Shown in pieces: positions 41,750 to 50,238 of a DNA stretch of 57,221 nucleotides. The stretch's first letter is position 1. The number at the start of each line of letters is the position of its first letter. The notes under the pieces were generated by a model. The model saw only the letters and a program-made list of their open reading frames with translations, was not told where the DNA came from and ran no database searches. The translations under genes were made by a program, and so were the position numbers. This stretch comes from Thermodesulfobacteriota bacterium (GTDB taxonomy: Bacteria; Desulfobacterota; Deferrisomatia; Deferrisomatales; JACRMM01), in NCBI GenBank assembly GCA_040756475.1, contig JBFLZB010000009.1, positions 1 through 57,221 of the forward strand, in the 5' to 3' direction.

Positions 41750-42062
41750 GGGAAGTGCTCCTGGGGTTCGGGTGGGGGAAGGCGCAAGGGTAGCAGGACC
41801 GGCCGGCCGGGTGCAACGGGTAGCTCGCCCTGGGTAGCGCCACATTGCGGCGCGCATCGCCCCGCAGGGGCCTTCTTTCCCGGAAAGTCCCGTGCTTCTT
41901 GGAAGCGCCAGCGACACCTCTCCACCTTTTCTTGAGGGGGTCTCAAGTATTTTTTGGACATTCCGATCAGGAAATGGAACGGACGCGCGGCGCAAGAACG
42001 ATCCCCACCATGGGGGAGAGCTTCGCCGGTCCCCATCGCGGGGGGGAAAGGAGTCTCTCCCC
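41750..42062. other. Divergent region upstream of the chemoreceptor
   Basis: This 313-base gap separates the PpiC-type gene from the chemoreceptor gene. It holds the sigma-28 promoter at 41943-41969 and a CTTGAG/CTCAAG hairpin at 41931-41947 that partly overlaps it. Nothing else is recognised. Confidence 0.6.
41943..41969 (+). promoter_or_regulatory. Sigma-28 (FliA) promoter of the chemoreceptor gene
   Basis: TCAAGTAT (41943-41950), exactly 11 bases, TCCGATCA (41962-41969). Against the FliA consensus TAAAGTTT-N11-GCCGATAA this is six of eight at each element with the correct spacing. Chemoreceptor genes are standard FliA targets. The leader to the ATG at 42063 is about 87 bases. Confidence 0.65.
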
Positions 42063-44078
42063 ATGGCGTCGCAACGAGCCCCCACGAAGGTCGCCACCAA
42101 GTTCGCCCTGATCCTCGGCGGAACCGTCCTCGTCTTCTTCCTGGCATTCGCGGCCTTCATCGCCCGCAAGGTGAGCACCGAGGCCGAGGACCGCGCCCGG
42201 GCGGAGCTGACCAACCAGGTCGCCATCCTTCTCGGGATGGTGGAGGTCTACGACCGCAGCCTCCGCAACGAGGTCGAGCGGCTCATGGGCGTCCTCCAGG
42301 CGAGCTTTCCCCAGCCCTTCACCATCGAGCCCGGCTCCCGCGTGGCCCTGGGGGACCTCCAGGTTCCGGTCTTGCTGCACGCAGCAGGGGCGGTCAACCT
42401 GGACTTCCGTGAGGTCGACCGCTTCACCGCCATGGCGGGAGCGGTCGCCACCGTCTTCGTGAAGACCGCAGACGACTTCGCTCGGATCAGCACGAGCTTG
42501 AAGAAGCAAGACGGCTCCCGGGCCGTGGGCACGCTCCTGGGAAAGGCGCACCCGGCGTACGAGGGCCTGATGCGGGGCGAACCCTACACCGGCAAGGCTC
42601 GCCTGTTCGGGCGCGACTACATGACCCGCTACGCGCCGTTCCTCGGGCCGGACAAGAAGGTCATCGGGGTCTTGTTCCTGGGTCTCGACTTCACCGAAGG
42701 CCTCGCGGCGCTCCAGGACCGGCTGCGCACCCTGCGCTTCGGAATCACGGGTAACGCCTACGTCCTCGACGCAAGCAACGGGTCCGGCAGGGGCTCGTTC
42801 CTGGTCCACCCCTCCCAGGAGGGCAAGGCCTTTTCGGCCTGGGCCGAGGCCGGCGCCGGAGAGCAGTTGCTGGCAGCCCCGAGCGGCACCGCGTCCTACG
42901 CCTGCGCCGACGGAACCCGGCGGATCGACGCCTTCCAGGCATACCCACCCTGGGGATGGGTGCTGGGGTGCGGCGCCGAGCAAGCCGAGCTCACCGCCGG
43001 GGCGCGGGGCGTGCGCAACGCGGTCGGTGCCGCGGGAGTCGGGGTGATGGCGGTGTTGACGGTCCTGCTCCACCTGGCGTCGCGGCGGTGGATCGGCACG
43101 CCGCTGAGCGCGGCGCTCGCGTTCGCCACCGGGCTCGCCGCCGGAAACCTCAAGGATCGCCTTCCGGTTCGAAGCCGGGACGAGCTGGGGCAACTCGCCG
43201 AGGCCTTGAACGGGATGGCCGAGACGCTGCGTCACACCATCGGCCAACTGGGCAACGCGAGCGCCGAGCTCGCGTCGATGTCCGTAGAGCTCTCGGCCAG
43301 CACGGCCCAGATCGCCAGCAGCAACGAGGAGGTCTCCGCCCAGTCCCACGTCTTCGCCACCGCCGTGGAAGAGATGAGCGTCACGGTCGACTCGACGGCC
43401 GACAACACCCGCCGGGTCAGCGAGGCCGCCGCCGATGCCCGCCGGGTTGCCCTGGAGGGCTCGGGGGTGATCTCCCAGGCGGTGGAAGCCCTGGGCTCCA
43501 TCGCCGGCGAGGTGAGCCAGGCGGCGGAAACGGTCCTGGCCCTGGGCACCGAGTCCGAGCGGGTGGGAGCCGTGGTGGAGGTCATCGAGGACATCGCCGA
43601 CCAGACCAATCTTCTGGCCCTCAACGCCGCCATCGAAGCTGCCCGGGCCGGAGAGCACGGCCGCGGCTTCGCCGTGGTGGCGGACGAGGTGCGAAAGCTC
43701 GCGGAGAAGACCATGCGGGCCACCCAGGAGATCTCGAAGACGGTGGGCTCGGCGCAAGCCCGAAGCCGGGGCGCGGCGGAGGCGATGGCCCGCACCCAGG
43801 AGATCGCCCGCCGAGGGACCGAGCTGGGGGCCAAGGCCGGACAAGCCGTGGCAGCCATCGAGGACCGGGTCGTCCAGGCGTCGGACCAGACCGAGCAGAT
43901 CGCCTCGGCCGCTACCCAACTGAGCACGACGATCCGCAGCCTGGCCGGAAACACGGATCAGGTGTCCCAGGGCGTGTCGCAAAACAGCGGCGCGGTCGCC
44001 GAGATCGCCCGCACCGCGGACGCCGTGGCCCGAAAGGCGGAAGACCTCCAGGCGCTGACCACGCGCTTCCGGGTCTGA
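42063..44078 (+). CDS. Methyl-accepting chemotaxis protein with periplasmic Cache sensor
   Basis: A 671-residue receptor. TM1 at about 14-36 ([21 protein letters not shown]), periplasmic Cache-type domain to about 315 ([58 protein letters not shown]), TM2 at about 318-340, HAMP, then the long coiled-coil signalling domain. The CheW/CheA-contact hairpin [20 protein letters not shown] is intact. The sensor contains the [15 protein letters not shown] pattern of the Cache3/Cache2 fusion group. Ligand is unknown. Expressed from a sigma-28 promoter, so coordinated with flagella. Confidence 0.92.
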   Translation: MASQRAPTKVATKFALILGGTVLVFFLAFAAFIARKVSTEAEDRARAELTNQVAILLGMVEVYDRSLRNEVERLMGVLQASFPQPFTIEPGSRVALGDLQVPVLLHAAGAVNLDFREVDRFTAMAGAVATVFVKTADDFARISTSLKKQDGSRAVGTLLGKAHPAYEGLMRGEPYTGKARLFGRDYMTRYAPFLGPDKKVIGVLFLGLDFTEGLAALQDRLRTLRFGITGNAYVLDASNGSGRGSFLVHPSQEGKAFSAWAEAGAGEQLLAAPSGTASYACADGTRRIDAFQAYPPWGWVLGCGAEQAELTAGARGVRNAVGAAGVGVMAVLTVLLHLASRRWIGTPLSAALAFATGLAAGNLKDRLPVRSRDELGQLAEALNGMAETLRHTIGQLGNASAELASMSVELSASTAQIASSNEEVSAQSHVFATAVEEMSVTVDSTADNTRRVSEAAADARRVALEGSGVISQAVEALGSIAGEVSQAAETVLALGTESERVGAVVEVIEDIADQTNLLALNAAIEAARAGEHGRGFAVVADEVRKLAEKTMRATQEISKTVGSAQARSRGAAEAMARTQEIARRGTELGAKAGQAVAAIEDRVVQASDQTEQIASAATQLSTTIRSLAGNTDQVSQGVSQNSGAVAEIARTADAVARKAEDLQALTTRFRV

Positions 44079-44408
44079 CCCCGGGTGGTGGGCGTTCGCA
44101 CCGAGAGAGCGTCGGGCTGACCCAGAATCCACCGCGACCCAAGGGGGCGGGGCCCGGGAGCCCTGGAGCGCAGCCCCGTGCCGCCTCGACCGGCCCGCGG
44201 CAGCCCGGCGAAATCGGTGCGGCTCGGCGCGCCGTCTCCCTTGGTGACGCTCCTTCCGAACGTCGCGGATTGCGGGGCGGAGCGCAGGGGCTCCCGGGCC
44301 CCGCTCGCCACTCAGGTGGTGGTTCGGGCCGACCGTCGGGCGTGGACCGGCCCCGAACCGGGGTGCTACTGTGAGGGGCCCACTCCCCTACGACTGTCTT
44401 CCGAGCAC
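44079..44408. other. Intergenic region dominated by an inverted-repeat element
   Basis: This 330-base gap holds the 44147-44304 element, followed by an imperfect hairpin (GGTTCGGG-CC at 44321-44330 with GGCCCCGAACC at 44349-44359). I see no good promoter and no small gene. The methyltransferase ATG at 44409 has only a weak ribosome site. Confidence 0.5.
44147..44304. repeat. 158-nt element with 17-bp perfect inverted ends
   Basis: GCGGGGCCCGGGAGCCC (44147-44163) is the exact reverse complement of 44288-44304. About 124 bases lie between. The right side with its flank (44282-44327) shares a core with 39913-39959. Size and design parallel the element at 18604-18758. Confidence 0.55.
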
Positions 44409-45743
44409 ATGGCCACGAACCCACGCCTTCGCACCGTAACCCTCCAGATCTCTGCCCTGGCCGACGGGGGGATGGCCCTCGGCCACCTGGAGGGGAAGGT
44501 GGTGTTCGTGCCCCTGGGGGCCCCCGGGGATCGGGTGGAGGCGGCCATCGTCCGGGAAAAGCCCCGTTACGCACAGGCCCGCCTGCTGCGGGTCCTCGAG
44601 CCGTCGCCCGACCGGCGCGAGCCCCCTTGCCCCCACTTCGGGGTTTGCGGCGGGTGCCAGTGGCAGCACGTCTCTTACGGCGCGCAACTCGCGGGCAAGG
44701 CCGAGAGCTTCCGGGGTTTCCTCGAATCGCGTCTCGGCAGCCTCGCCCCCGGCCTCTTTCGCCCTGCCCTGGCCGCCCCGAGGCAGTGGGGCTACCGGAA
44801 CCGCGCCGGCCTCAAGGTGCGTGCGGCCGGCGGGCGGGTGCTCCTGGGCTATTTCGCCCGGGGAACCCACCGGCTCGTCCCCATCGCGCGATGCCCGATC
44901 CTGGAGCCCTCGCTGCAAGCGTTCCTGCCGAAACTGGGAGACTTCCTCCAGGGCTTCCCACCGGCCCGGGGGGCGCTGCCCCAGGTGGACCTCCAGGTCG
45001 ACGGAAAGGGGGGGCTCTGGACGATCTTCCACCTGCTGCGGGAACCCACCGGGAAGGAGCGGGAAGACCTGGGGAGATTTGCGGCGGCGGCGGGGGCGAC
45101 GGGGGCCTGCCTCCAACTGGGGCGCAAGCACACCCTGGAGCCCCTGGGGTCCGAGGCGGAACAGCGCCGGATGCCCTTCCCCCTGCGCGCAGGGGGGCGG
45201 GACCTCGCCCTGGGCGTCTCGACCGGGGGCTTCGCCCAGGCAAACACCGCCGTGAACCAGGCGCTGGTGGACGAGGTGGTCTCACTGGGGGGTCTCTACG
45301 GGGGCCGGGACGCCCTCGACCTTTACTGCGGCGCCGGGAACTTCACCCTGCCCCTGGCACTCGCGGCCCGCTCGGTCGTCGGCATCGAGGGGTATCCGCC
45401 CGCCGCGAAGGACGCTGCGGCCAACGCCGCGGCCAACGGCTTGGGCAACGTGCGCGTCTTCCCCTCCGGAGCCGACGAGGGGCTGCGGAGGCTGGCGGCC
45501 GAAGGGTTTCGTCCCGAGTTCGCCCTCCTCGATCCGCCCCGAGAGGGAGCGCTCGAGGCTATCCCCCTTCTGGCGGATCTGGCCCCCGCCCACATCCTCT
45601 ATGTCTCTTGTGCCCCGCCTACCCTTGCGCGGGACCTGGGGCTCCTGCGCGCCCGGGGCTACCGGCCCGAGTGGATCGTGCCCGCCGACATGTTCCCCCA
45701 GACGAGCCACCTGGAATCGGCCACGCTGCTGCGGCGCGGATGA
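44409..45743 (+). CDS. rlmD: Fe-S 23S rRNA (uracil-5) methyltransferase, RlmD/TrmA family
   Basis: A 444-residue SAM enzyme making m5U in RNA. TRAM RNA-binding domain at 8-65 (TVTLQISALADGGMALGHLEGKVVFV). Fe-S ligands are Cys74, Cys80, Cys83 (PCPHFGVCGGCQWQH) and Cys162 (ARCPIL), the RlmC/RlmD pattern. The MTase domain has FAQANTAVNQAL, SAM motif DLYCGAGNFTLPLALA, LLDPPREGA and catalytic Cys in LYVSCAPPTLARDL. RlmD modifies U1939 of 23S rRNA in E. coli; RlmC-like or broader RlmCD specificity cannot be excluded, so the symbol is by family. Confidence 0.87.
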   Translation: MATNPRLRTVTLQISALADGGMALGHLEGKVVFVPLGAPGDRVEAAIVREKPRYAQARLLRVLEPSPDRREPPCPHFGVCGGCQWQHVSYGAQLAGKAESFRGFLESRLGSLAPGLFRPALAAPRQWGYRNRAGLKVRAAGGRVLLGYFARGTHRLVPIARCPILEPSLQAFLPKLGDFLQGFPPARGALPQVDLQVDGKGGLWTIFHLLREPTGKEREDLGRFAAAAGATGACLQLGRKHTLEPLGSEAEQRRMPFPLRAGGRDLALGVSTGGFAQANTAVNQALVDEVVSLGGLYGGRDALDLYCGAGNFTLPLALAARSVVGIEGYPPAAKDAAANAAANGLGNVRVFPSGADEGLRRLAAEGFRPEFALLDPPREGALEAIPLLADLAPAHILYVSCAPPTLARDLGLLRARGYRPEWIVPADMFPQTSHLESATLLRRG

Positions 45744-45772
45744 TCGGTGCCAGGAGGAGGGTCGGAGGCCTT

Positions 45773-45801
45773 TTGACAGGCCCCGGCGGGGTGCGTACTA
45801 T
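45773..45801 (+). promoter_or_regulatory. Strong sigma-70 promoter of the orphan response regulator
   Basis: TTGACA (45773-45778), 17-base spacer, TACTAT (45796-45801). A perfect -35 and five-of-six -10. Start near 45808, 35 bases before the ATG. Confidence 0.7.
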
Positions 45802-45842
45802 GGCGCACTCCCATCCACCCGGCCGGAGGCGGCAGCACACCC

Positions 45843-47219
45843 ATGCCCAGAGAAAAGGTCCTGATCGTCGACGACGAGTATCTGATCCGCTGGTCCTTGA
45901 GCGAGAACCTCAAGGAGGAGGGGCTCAAGTGCCTCACCGCCGAGACAGGGGAACAGGCCGTCGAGCTCTTCCGGTCCGAGCTGCCCGACGTGGTGATCCT
46001 CGACATCAAGCTCCCGGGAATCAGCGGCATCGAGGTGCTCGAGCGCATCAAGGAGGTGGAGCGCGACGTACCGGTCATCATGGTCACGGCCACGAGCCAG
46101 GTGGACGTGGCGGTAAAGGCCATGAAGCTCGGGGCCTACGACTACATCAGCAAGCCCTTCGATCTGACCGAGATCCGCACCAAGGTCCGCAACGCCCTGG
46201 AGAAGACCCAGCTCCAGCGCGAGGTCCACTACTTCCGCTCCCGCCAGGCCGAGAGCCACGGCTTCGACCGCATCATCGGCACCTGCCCCAAGATGCGCGA
46301 AGTCGTGGACATGGCCCGGCGCATCGCCCAGTCCGCCTCCACCACGGTGCTCCTCATGGGCGACAGCGGCACGGGCAAGGATCTCCTCGCCCAGGCCATC
46401 CACTACGAGAGCGCCCGGCGCGACCGCCCCTTCATGCCCATCAACTGCACGGCGCTGCCCGAGGAGCTCCTGGAGAGCGAGCTCATGGGCCACGAGAAGG
46501 GCGCCTTCACCGACGCCAAGAAGACCAAGAAGGGGCTCTTCGAGCTGGCGGACGGCGGCACGATCTTCCTGGACGAGATCGGGGACATGAAGATCGGGCT
46601 CCAGTCGAAGATCCTGCGCTTCCTGGAGGACCGCACCTTCAAGAGAGTGGGGGGAAAAGAGGACATCGAGGTGGACGTGCGGATCATCGCCGCCACCAAC
46701 CGGGATCTGGAGGCCGCCATCGAGGACCGGTCCTTCCGGGAGGACCTCTACTACCGGCTGAGCGTCATCCCCATCACCCTGCCTCCCCTGCGGGAGCGCC
46801 GGGAAGACATCCTGCCCCTGGCCCGCCACTTCCTCGAGGGCTTCAACCGGGACTTCAAGACCTCGTTTCGGGGCCTGACCACGGACGCGGAGCACCTCCT
46901 CCTGCGCTACGACTGGCCGGGAAACATCCGGGAGCTCCGCAACGTGTTGGAGCGGGCCGTGATCCTCTCCTCGGGGGAAACCATCGACGTGGAGAGCCTG
47001 CCCTGGAAGATCAAGGGCGAACGCAAGCGGGAAGCCAAGGCCGGGGAGCCCGGGGTGGTGGTCCTGCCCGACACGGGCCTCGACATCGACGACGTGGAGC
47101 GGGAGCTCATCGTCCAGGCCCTGGCCAAGACCGACCAGAACCAGACCCGGGCCGCGCGGCTCCTGGGCCTCACCCGCGACGCCCTGCGCTACCGCATGAA
47201 GAAGTACGACCTGCTGTGA
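45843..47219 (+). CDS. Sigma-54-dependent response regulator with GAFTDA loop
   Basis: A 458-residue NtrC-type regulator. Receiver domain with phospho-acceptor Asp54 (VVILDIKLPGISG), VTATSQVDVAVKAMKLGAYDYISKPF. The AAA+ domain has Walker A GDSGTGKD, Walker B GGTIFLDEIGD and REDLYYRLSVIPITLPPLRERR. The Fis helix-turn-helix is QTRAARLLGLTRDALRYRMKKY. The sigma-54 contact loop reads GAFTDAKKTKKG in place of GAFTGA. No histidine kinase adjoins it, so it is an orphan. It lies upstream of the AEC transporter and aguAB; I see no -24/-12 site in the 95-base gap before them. Confidence 0.9.
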   Translation: MPREKVLIVDDEYLIRWSLSENLKEEGLKCLTAETGEQAVELFRSELPDVVILDIKLPGISGIEVLERIKEVERDVPVIMVTATSQVDVAVKAMKLGAYDYISKPFDLTEIRTKVRNALEKTQLQREVHYFRSRQAESHGFDRIIGTCPKMREVVDMARRIAQSASTTVLLMGDSGTGKDLLAQAIHYESARRDRPFMPINCTALPEELLESELMGHEKGAFTDAKKTKKGLFELADGGTIFLDEIGDMKIGLQSKILRFLEDRTFKRVGGKEDIEVDVRIIAATNRDLEAAIEDRSFREDLYYRLSVIPITLPPLRERREDILPLARHFLEGFNRDFKTSFRGLTTDAEHLLLRYDWPGNIRELRNVLERAVILSSGETIDVESLPWKIKGERKREAKAGEPGVVVLPDTGLDIDDVERELIVQALAKTDQNQTRAARLLGLTRDALRYRMKKYDLL

Positions 47220-47248
47220 GCCCACGCCTCGGACACCCGTGTATCCGC

Positions 47249-47288
47249 GGGGCGCCGCGCCCCGGGGGGCGTCCGTTCGGCGCCCCCC
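47249..47288 (+). terminator. Two tandem GC hairpins after the response regulator
   Basis: GGGGCG/CGCCCC (47249-47263, loop CCG) is followed by GGGGGGCG/CGCCCCCC (47264-47288, loop of nine). Neither has a T-run, so they may slow rather than end transcription between the regulator gene and the transporter gene, or stabilise mRNA ends. Confidence 0.35.
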
Positions 47289-47314
47289 GGAGGTCTTCGG
47301 GGGAGCGGTCCTGA

Positions 47315-48226
47315 ATGGAGCCGCTCCTCCGGGTCCTGCCCGTCTTCGCGGTCATCCTGCTCGGTCTCGCGGGAAAGCGGCTCGGCCTGCTCCCCGACAG
47401 CTTCCAGGACCCGGCCAACCGGCTGGCCTACTACCTGGCGGTGCCGGCGCTGATCTTCCTCACCGTGGCCGCCGCCCCCTTCCGCGAGGTGTTTCGGCCC
47501 GACTGGATTGGAGCAGCCCTGGCGGCCACTATCCTGTGCTGGCTCGCGGCGCTGGCCCTGTCCCGGGCGCTCGGCCTCGCCCCCGGGAGCCGCGCCACCT
47601 TCGCCCAGGCCTCGATCCACTCGAACCTGGGCTACATCGGACTCGCCATCGCCTACTACGGGCTGGGGGACCGGGGGCTCCAGGTGGCCGGCGTCTTCGC
47701 GGCGTTCTTCATGCTGCTCAACAACGCCCTGTCGGTGGTGGCCCTGAGCCGGTACGGGCGGTCTGCACCGGGGCCGGCGGCGCTCGCGGGCCGGGTGGTC
47801 TTCCAACCGGTAATCCTGGCGAGCCTCGCGGGCCTGGCCTGGAGCTGGTTTCGCCTGCCCCTGCCGGGGCTCGCGGCCGAGACCCTGCGCATCCTGGGGA
47901 GCATGGGGCTTCCCCTGGCGCTGCTCCTCATCGGCGCCGGCCTGAGCCTGGACACCCTGCGCCACCCCTTGCCCGTGGGCGCGGCGGTCCTCCTGAAGAA
48001 CCTGGCGCTGCCCGCCCTGGGGGCCCTCTTTCTCACCCTGGCGGGGGCCCGGGGCCTGGAACGCGCCGCTGCGGTGGTACTGCTGGGCTCCCCCTCCGCC
48101 ACCCTCACCCTGGTCATGGCCCGGGAGATGGGGGGCGACGCGGGACTCGGTGCCGCGGCGGTCACCGCCAGCACGCTGGCGAGCGCCGCCACCCTCACCC
48201 TGTGCCTCGCGCTGGCCGGAGCGTGA
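47315..48226 (+). CDS. AEC family transporter (auxin efflux carrier type)
   Basis: A 303-residue membrane protein with about ten helices in two five-helix halves: VLPVFAVILLGLAGKRLGLLP opens the first half, and LAGRVVFQPVILASLAGLAWSW and GLPLALLLIGAGLSLDTL are hallmark segments of the AEC/BASS-like fold. FAQASIHSNLGYIGLAIAYY is the conserved crossover region (usually R.S.fqnt.fiG.p). Substrate is unknown. 25 bases before aguA and same strand, so likely one operon; export or uptake of a polyamine-pathway acid or amine is a guess. Confidence 0.85.
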   Translation: MEPLLRVLPVFAVILLGLAGKRLGLLPDSFQDPANRLAYYLAVPALIFLTVAAAPFREVFRPDWIGAALAATILCWLAALALSRALGLAPGSRATFAQASIHSNLGYIGLAIAYYGLGDRGLQVAGVFAAFFMLLNNALSVVALSRYGRSAPGPAALAGRVVFQPVILASLAGLAWSWFRLPLPGLAAETLRILGSMGLPLALLLIGAGLSLDTLRHPLPVGAAVLLKNLALPALGALFLTLAGARGLERAAAVVLLGSPSATLTLVMAREMGGDAGLGAAAVTASTLASAATLTLCLALAGA

Positions 48227-48251
48227 CCGAGGCGGCCTGGAGGGACGATCC

Positions 48252-49283
48252 GTGACCACCGCCCGCAGGCTTCCGGCCGAGTGGGAACCCCAGGACGGCG
48301 TCCTGCTCGCCTGGCCCCACGCGGCTACCGACTGGGCGCCCGTGCTCCCCCGGGTGGAGCCGGTCTTCGCGGAGCTCGCGGCGCGCATCGCCGAGGCCGG
48401 GATCGTCCTGGTGGCGGCGGCGGACCCCGCCCGCGCCGAGCGCGCCCTGGCCCACGCCCGGGTACCCCGGGACCGGGTGCGCCTCTACCCGGTGCCCACC
48501 AACGACACCTGGGCCCGGGACTTCGGGCCGCTCACGGTGGAGGAGGACGGGCGCCCCCGGCTCCTGGACTTCGGGTTCAACGGGTGGGGCCTCAAGTTCG
48601 CCGCGGACCGGGACAACCGGGTCACCCGGCGGCTCCACGAGCTCGGGGCCTTCGGCGCCACGCCCCTGGAGACCGTGGGGCTGGTGCTCGAGGGCGGGAG
48701 CATCGAGAGCGATGGCGCCGGGACGATCCTCACCACCCGGGAGTGCCTGCTCGGCCCCAATCGCAACCCGCACCTGGACCGGGCCGGGGTGGAGACCGCC
48801 CTGGGGCGCCACCTGGGGGCCGAGCGGGTGCTCTGGCTCGAGCACGGCCGCCTGGAGGGAGACGATACCGACGCCCACGTGGACACCCTGGTGCGCCTTG
48901 CGCCGGACGATACCCTGCTCTACGTGGCCTGCGACGATCCGGCGGACGGCCACTTCGCCGCCCTGGAGGCCCTGGCGGACGAGGTCCGCGCCCTGCGCAC
49001 CCGCCGGGGCAGGCCCTACCGGCTCGTTCCCCTGCCCTGGCCCCGGCCTTGCTACGACGGGGAGGGGCACCGGCTGCCGGCCACCTACGCCAACTATCTG
49101 GCGATCGACGGCGCCGTTCTGGTCCCCACCTACGGAGACCCGAAGGACGCCGAGGCCCTGGATGCCGTGGCGGAGGGGTTTCCCGGCCGCCGCGTCATCG
49201 GCGTCGACTGCGCCCCCCTCATCCTCCAGCACGGGTCGCTGCACTGCGTGACGATGCAGCTGCCCCGGGGAGTGCTCCCGTGA
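48252..49283 (+). CDS. aguA: Agmatine deiminase
   Basis: A 343-residue guanidino-group modifying enzyme that hydrolyses agmatine to N-carbamoylputrescine and ammonia. GTG start after GGAGGGA. The N-terminal RLPAEWEPQDGVLLAWPH, NDTWARDFGPL, VLEGGSIESDGAGTILTT, DDTDAHVDTLVR, LPATYANYLAIDGAVLVPTY and the nucleophile in HGSLHCVTMQLP are all the family's pattern. It overlaps aguB (GTGA). With aguB it completes the two-step agmatine-to-putrescine route; the arginine decarboxylase is not in this window. Confidence 0.92.
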   Translation: MTTARRLPAEWEPQDGVLLAWPHAATDWAPVLPRVEPVFAELAARIAEAGIVLVAAADPARAERALAHARVPRDRVRLYPVPTNDTWARDFGPLTVEEDGRPRLLDFGFNGWGLKFAADRDNRVTRRLHELGAFGATPLETVGLVLEGGSIESDGAGTILTTRECLLGPNRNPHLDRAGVETALGRHLGAERVLWLEHGRLEGDDTDAHVDTLVRLAPDDTLLYVACDDPADGHFAALEALADEVRALRTRRGRPYRLVPLPWPRPCYDGEGHRLPATYANYLAIDGAVLVPTYGDPKDAEALDAVAEGFPGRRVIGVDCAPLILQHGSLHCVTMQLPRGVLP

Positions 49284-50185
49284 CCCAAACTGTCCCACCC
49301 TCCCCTCCCCTGTCCGTGGGCCTCGTCCAGCAGCGGTGCGGCGCAACCCGCGAGGAGAACCTGCGGCACTCCGAAGACGGCATCCGCGCCGCCGCGGGCC
49401 ACGGCGCCCGGCTGGTGGTGCTTCCCGAACTCCACGCCGGCCCGTATCTGTGCCAGACGGAGGACGTGGCGCGCTTCGACGAGGCGGAGCCCGTCCCGGG
49501 CCCCACGACGGCGCGCCTGGGGGCCCTGGCCCGGGAGCTCGGGGTGGTGTTGGTGGCCTCGCTGTTCGAGCGGCGGGCTCCGGGCCTGTACCACAATACC
49601 GCCGCGGTGCTGGAGGCCGACGGGTCCCTGGCGGGGACCTATCGGAAGATGCACATCCCCGACGATCCCGGCTACTACGAAAAGTTCTACTTCACTCCCG
49701 GAGATCAGGGATTCTCGCCGGTGCAGACCTCGGTGGGAACCCTGGGGGTGCTGGTCTGCTGGGACCAGTGGTACCCCGAGGCCGCGCGCCTCATGGCGCT
49801 GGCCGGAGCCCAGCTCCTCGTCTACCCCACGGCCATCGGCTGGGACCCTCGCGATGCCGACGACGAGCGGGCCCGCCAGCGCGACGCCTGGATCACCATC
49901 CAACGCAGCCACGCCGTCGCCAACGGGGTCCCGGTGGTCGCCGCCAACCGGGTGGGCTTCGAGGCGAGTCCGGCAAACCGGGATGAGGGCATCCTCTTCT
50001 GGGGCTCGAGCTTTGCCGCCGGGTGCCAGGGAGAGTTCCTGGGGCTGGCGGGCTGCGACGACCAGGAGGTCCTGGTGACGGAGCTCGACCTCTCCCGCAC
50101 CGACGCGGTGCGCCGCATCTGGCCCTTCCTCCGGGACCGGAGGATCGACGCCTACGCAGATCTCCTGCGGCGGTATCGGGACTGA
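49280..50185 (+). CDS. aguB: N-carbamoylputrescine amidohydrolase
   Basis: A 301-residue nitrilase-superfamily enzyme releasing putrescine, CO2 and ammonia from N-carbamoylputrescine. Catalytic triad: Glu in VVLPELHAGPYLCQ, Lys in YRKMHIPDDPGYYEKFYFTPGD and Cys in VLVCWDQWYPEAARLMALAGA. The YYEKFYFTPGD and QRSHAVANGVPVVAANR segments are specific to AguB rather than general nitrilases. GTG start in a GTGA overlap with the aguA stop. Confidence 0.93.
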   Translation: MTQTVPPSPPLSVGLVQQRCGATREENLRHSEDGIRAAAGHGARLVVLPELHAGPYLCQTEDVARFDEAEPVPGPTTARLGALARELGVVLVASLFERRAPGLYHNTAAVLEADGSLAGTYRKMHIPDDPGYYEKFYFTPGDQGFSPVQTSVGTLGVLVCWDQWYPEAARLMALAGAQLLVYPTAIGWDPRDADDERARQRDAWITIQRSHAVANGVPVVAANRVGFEASPANRDEGILFWGSSFAAGCQGEFLGLAGCDDQEVLVTELDLSRTDAVRRIWPFLRDRRIDAYADLLRRYRD

Positions 50186-50238
50186 CGAGAAGGGAGGCCC
50201 CCGGCCCGCCCACCGGGGCGGCCTGAGACGAAGCTTCT

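Noticed and set aside
41931-41956. Rho-independent terminator (CTTGAG/CTCAAG then a T-run)
   Set aside because: The stem is only 6 bp, no gene reads into it on that strand, and the T-run lies inside the sigma-28 promoter spacer.
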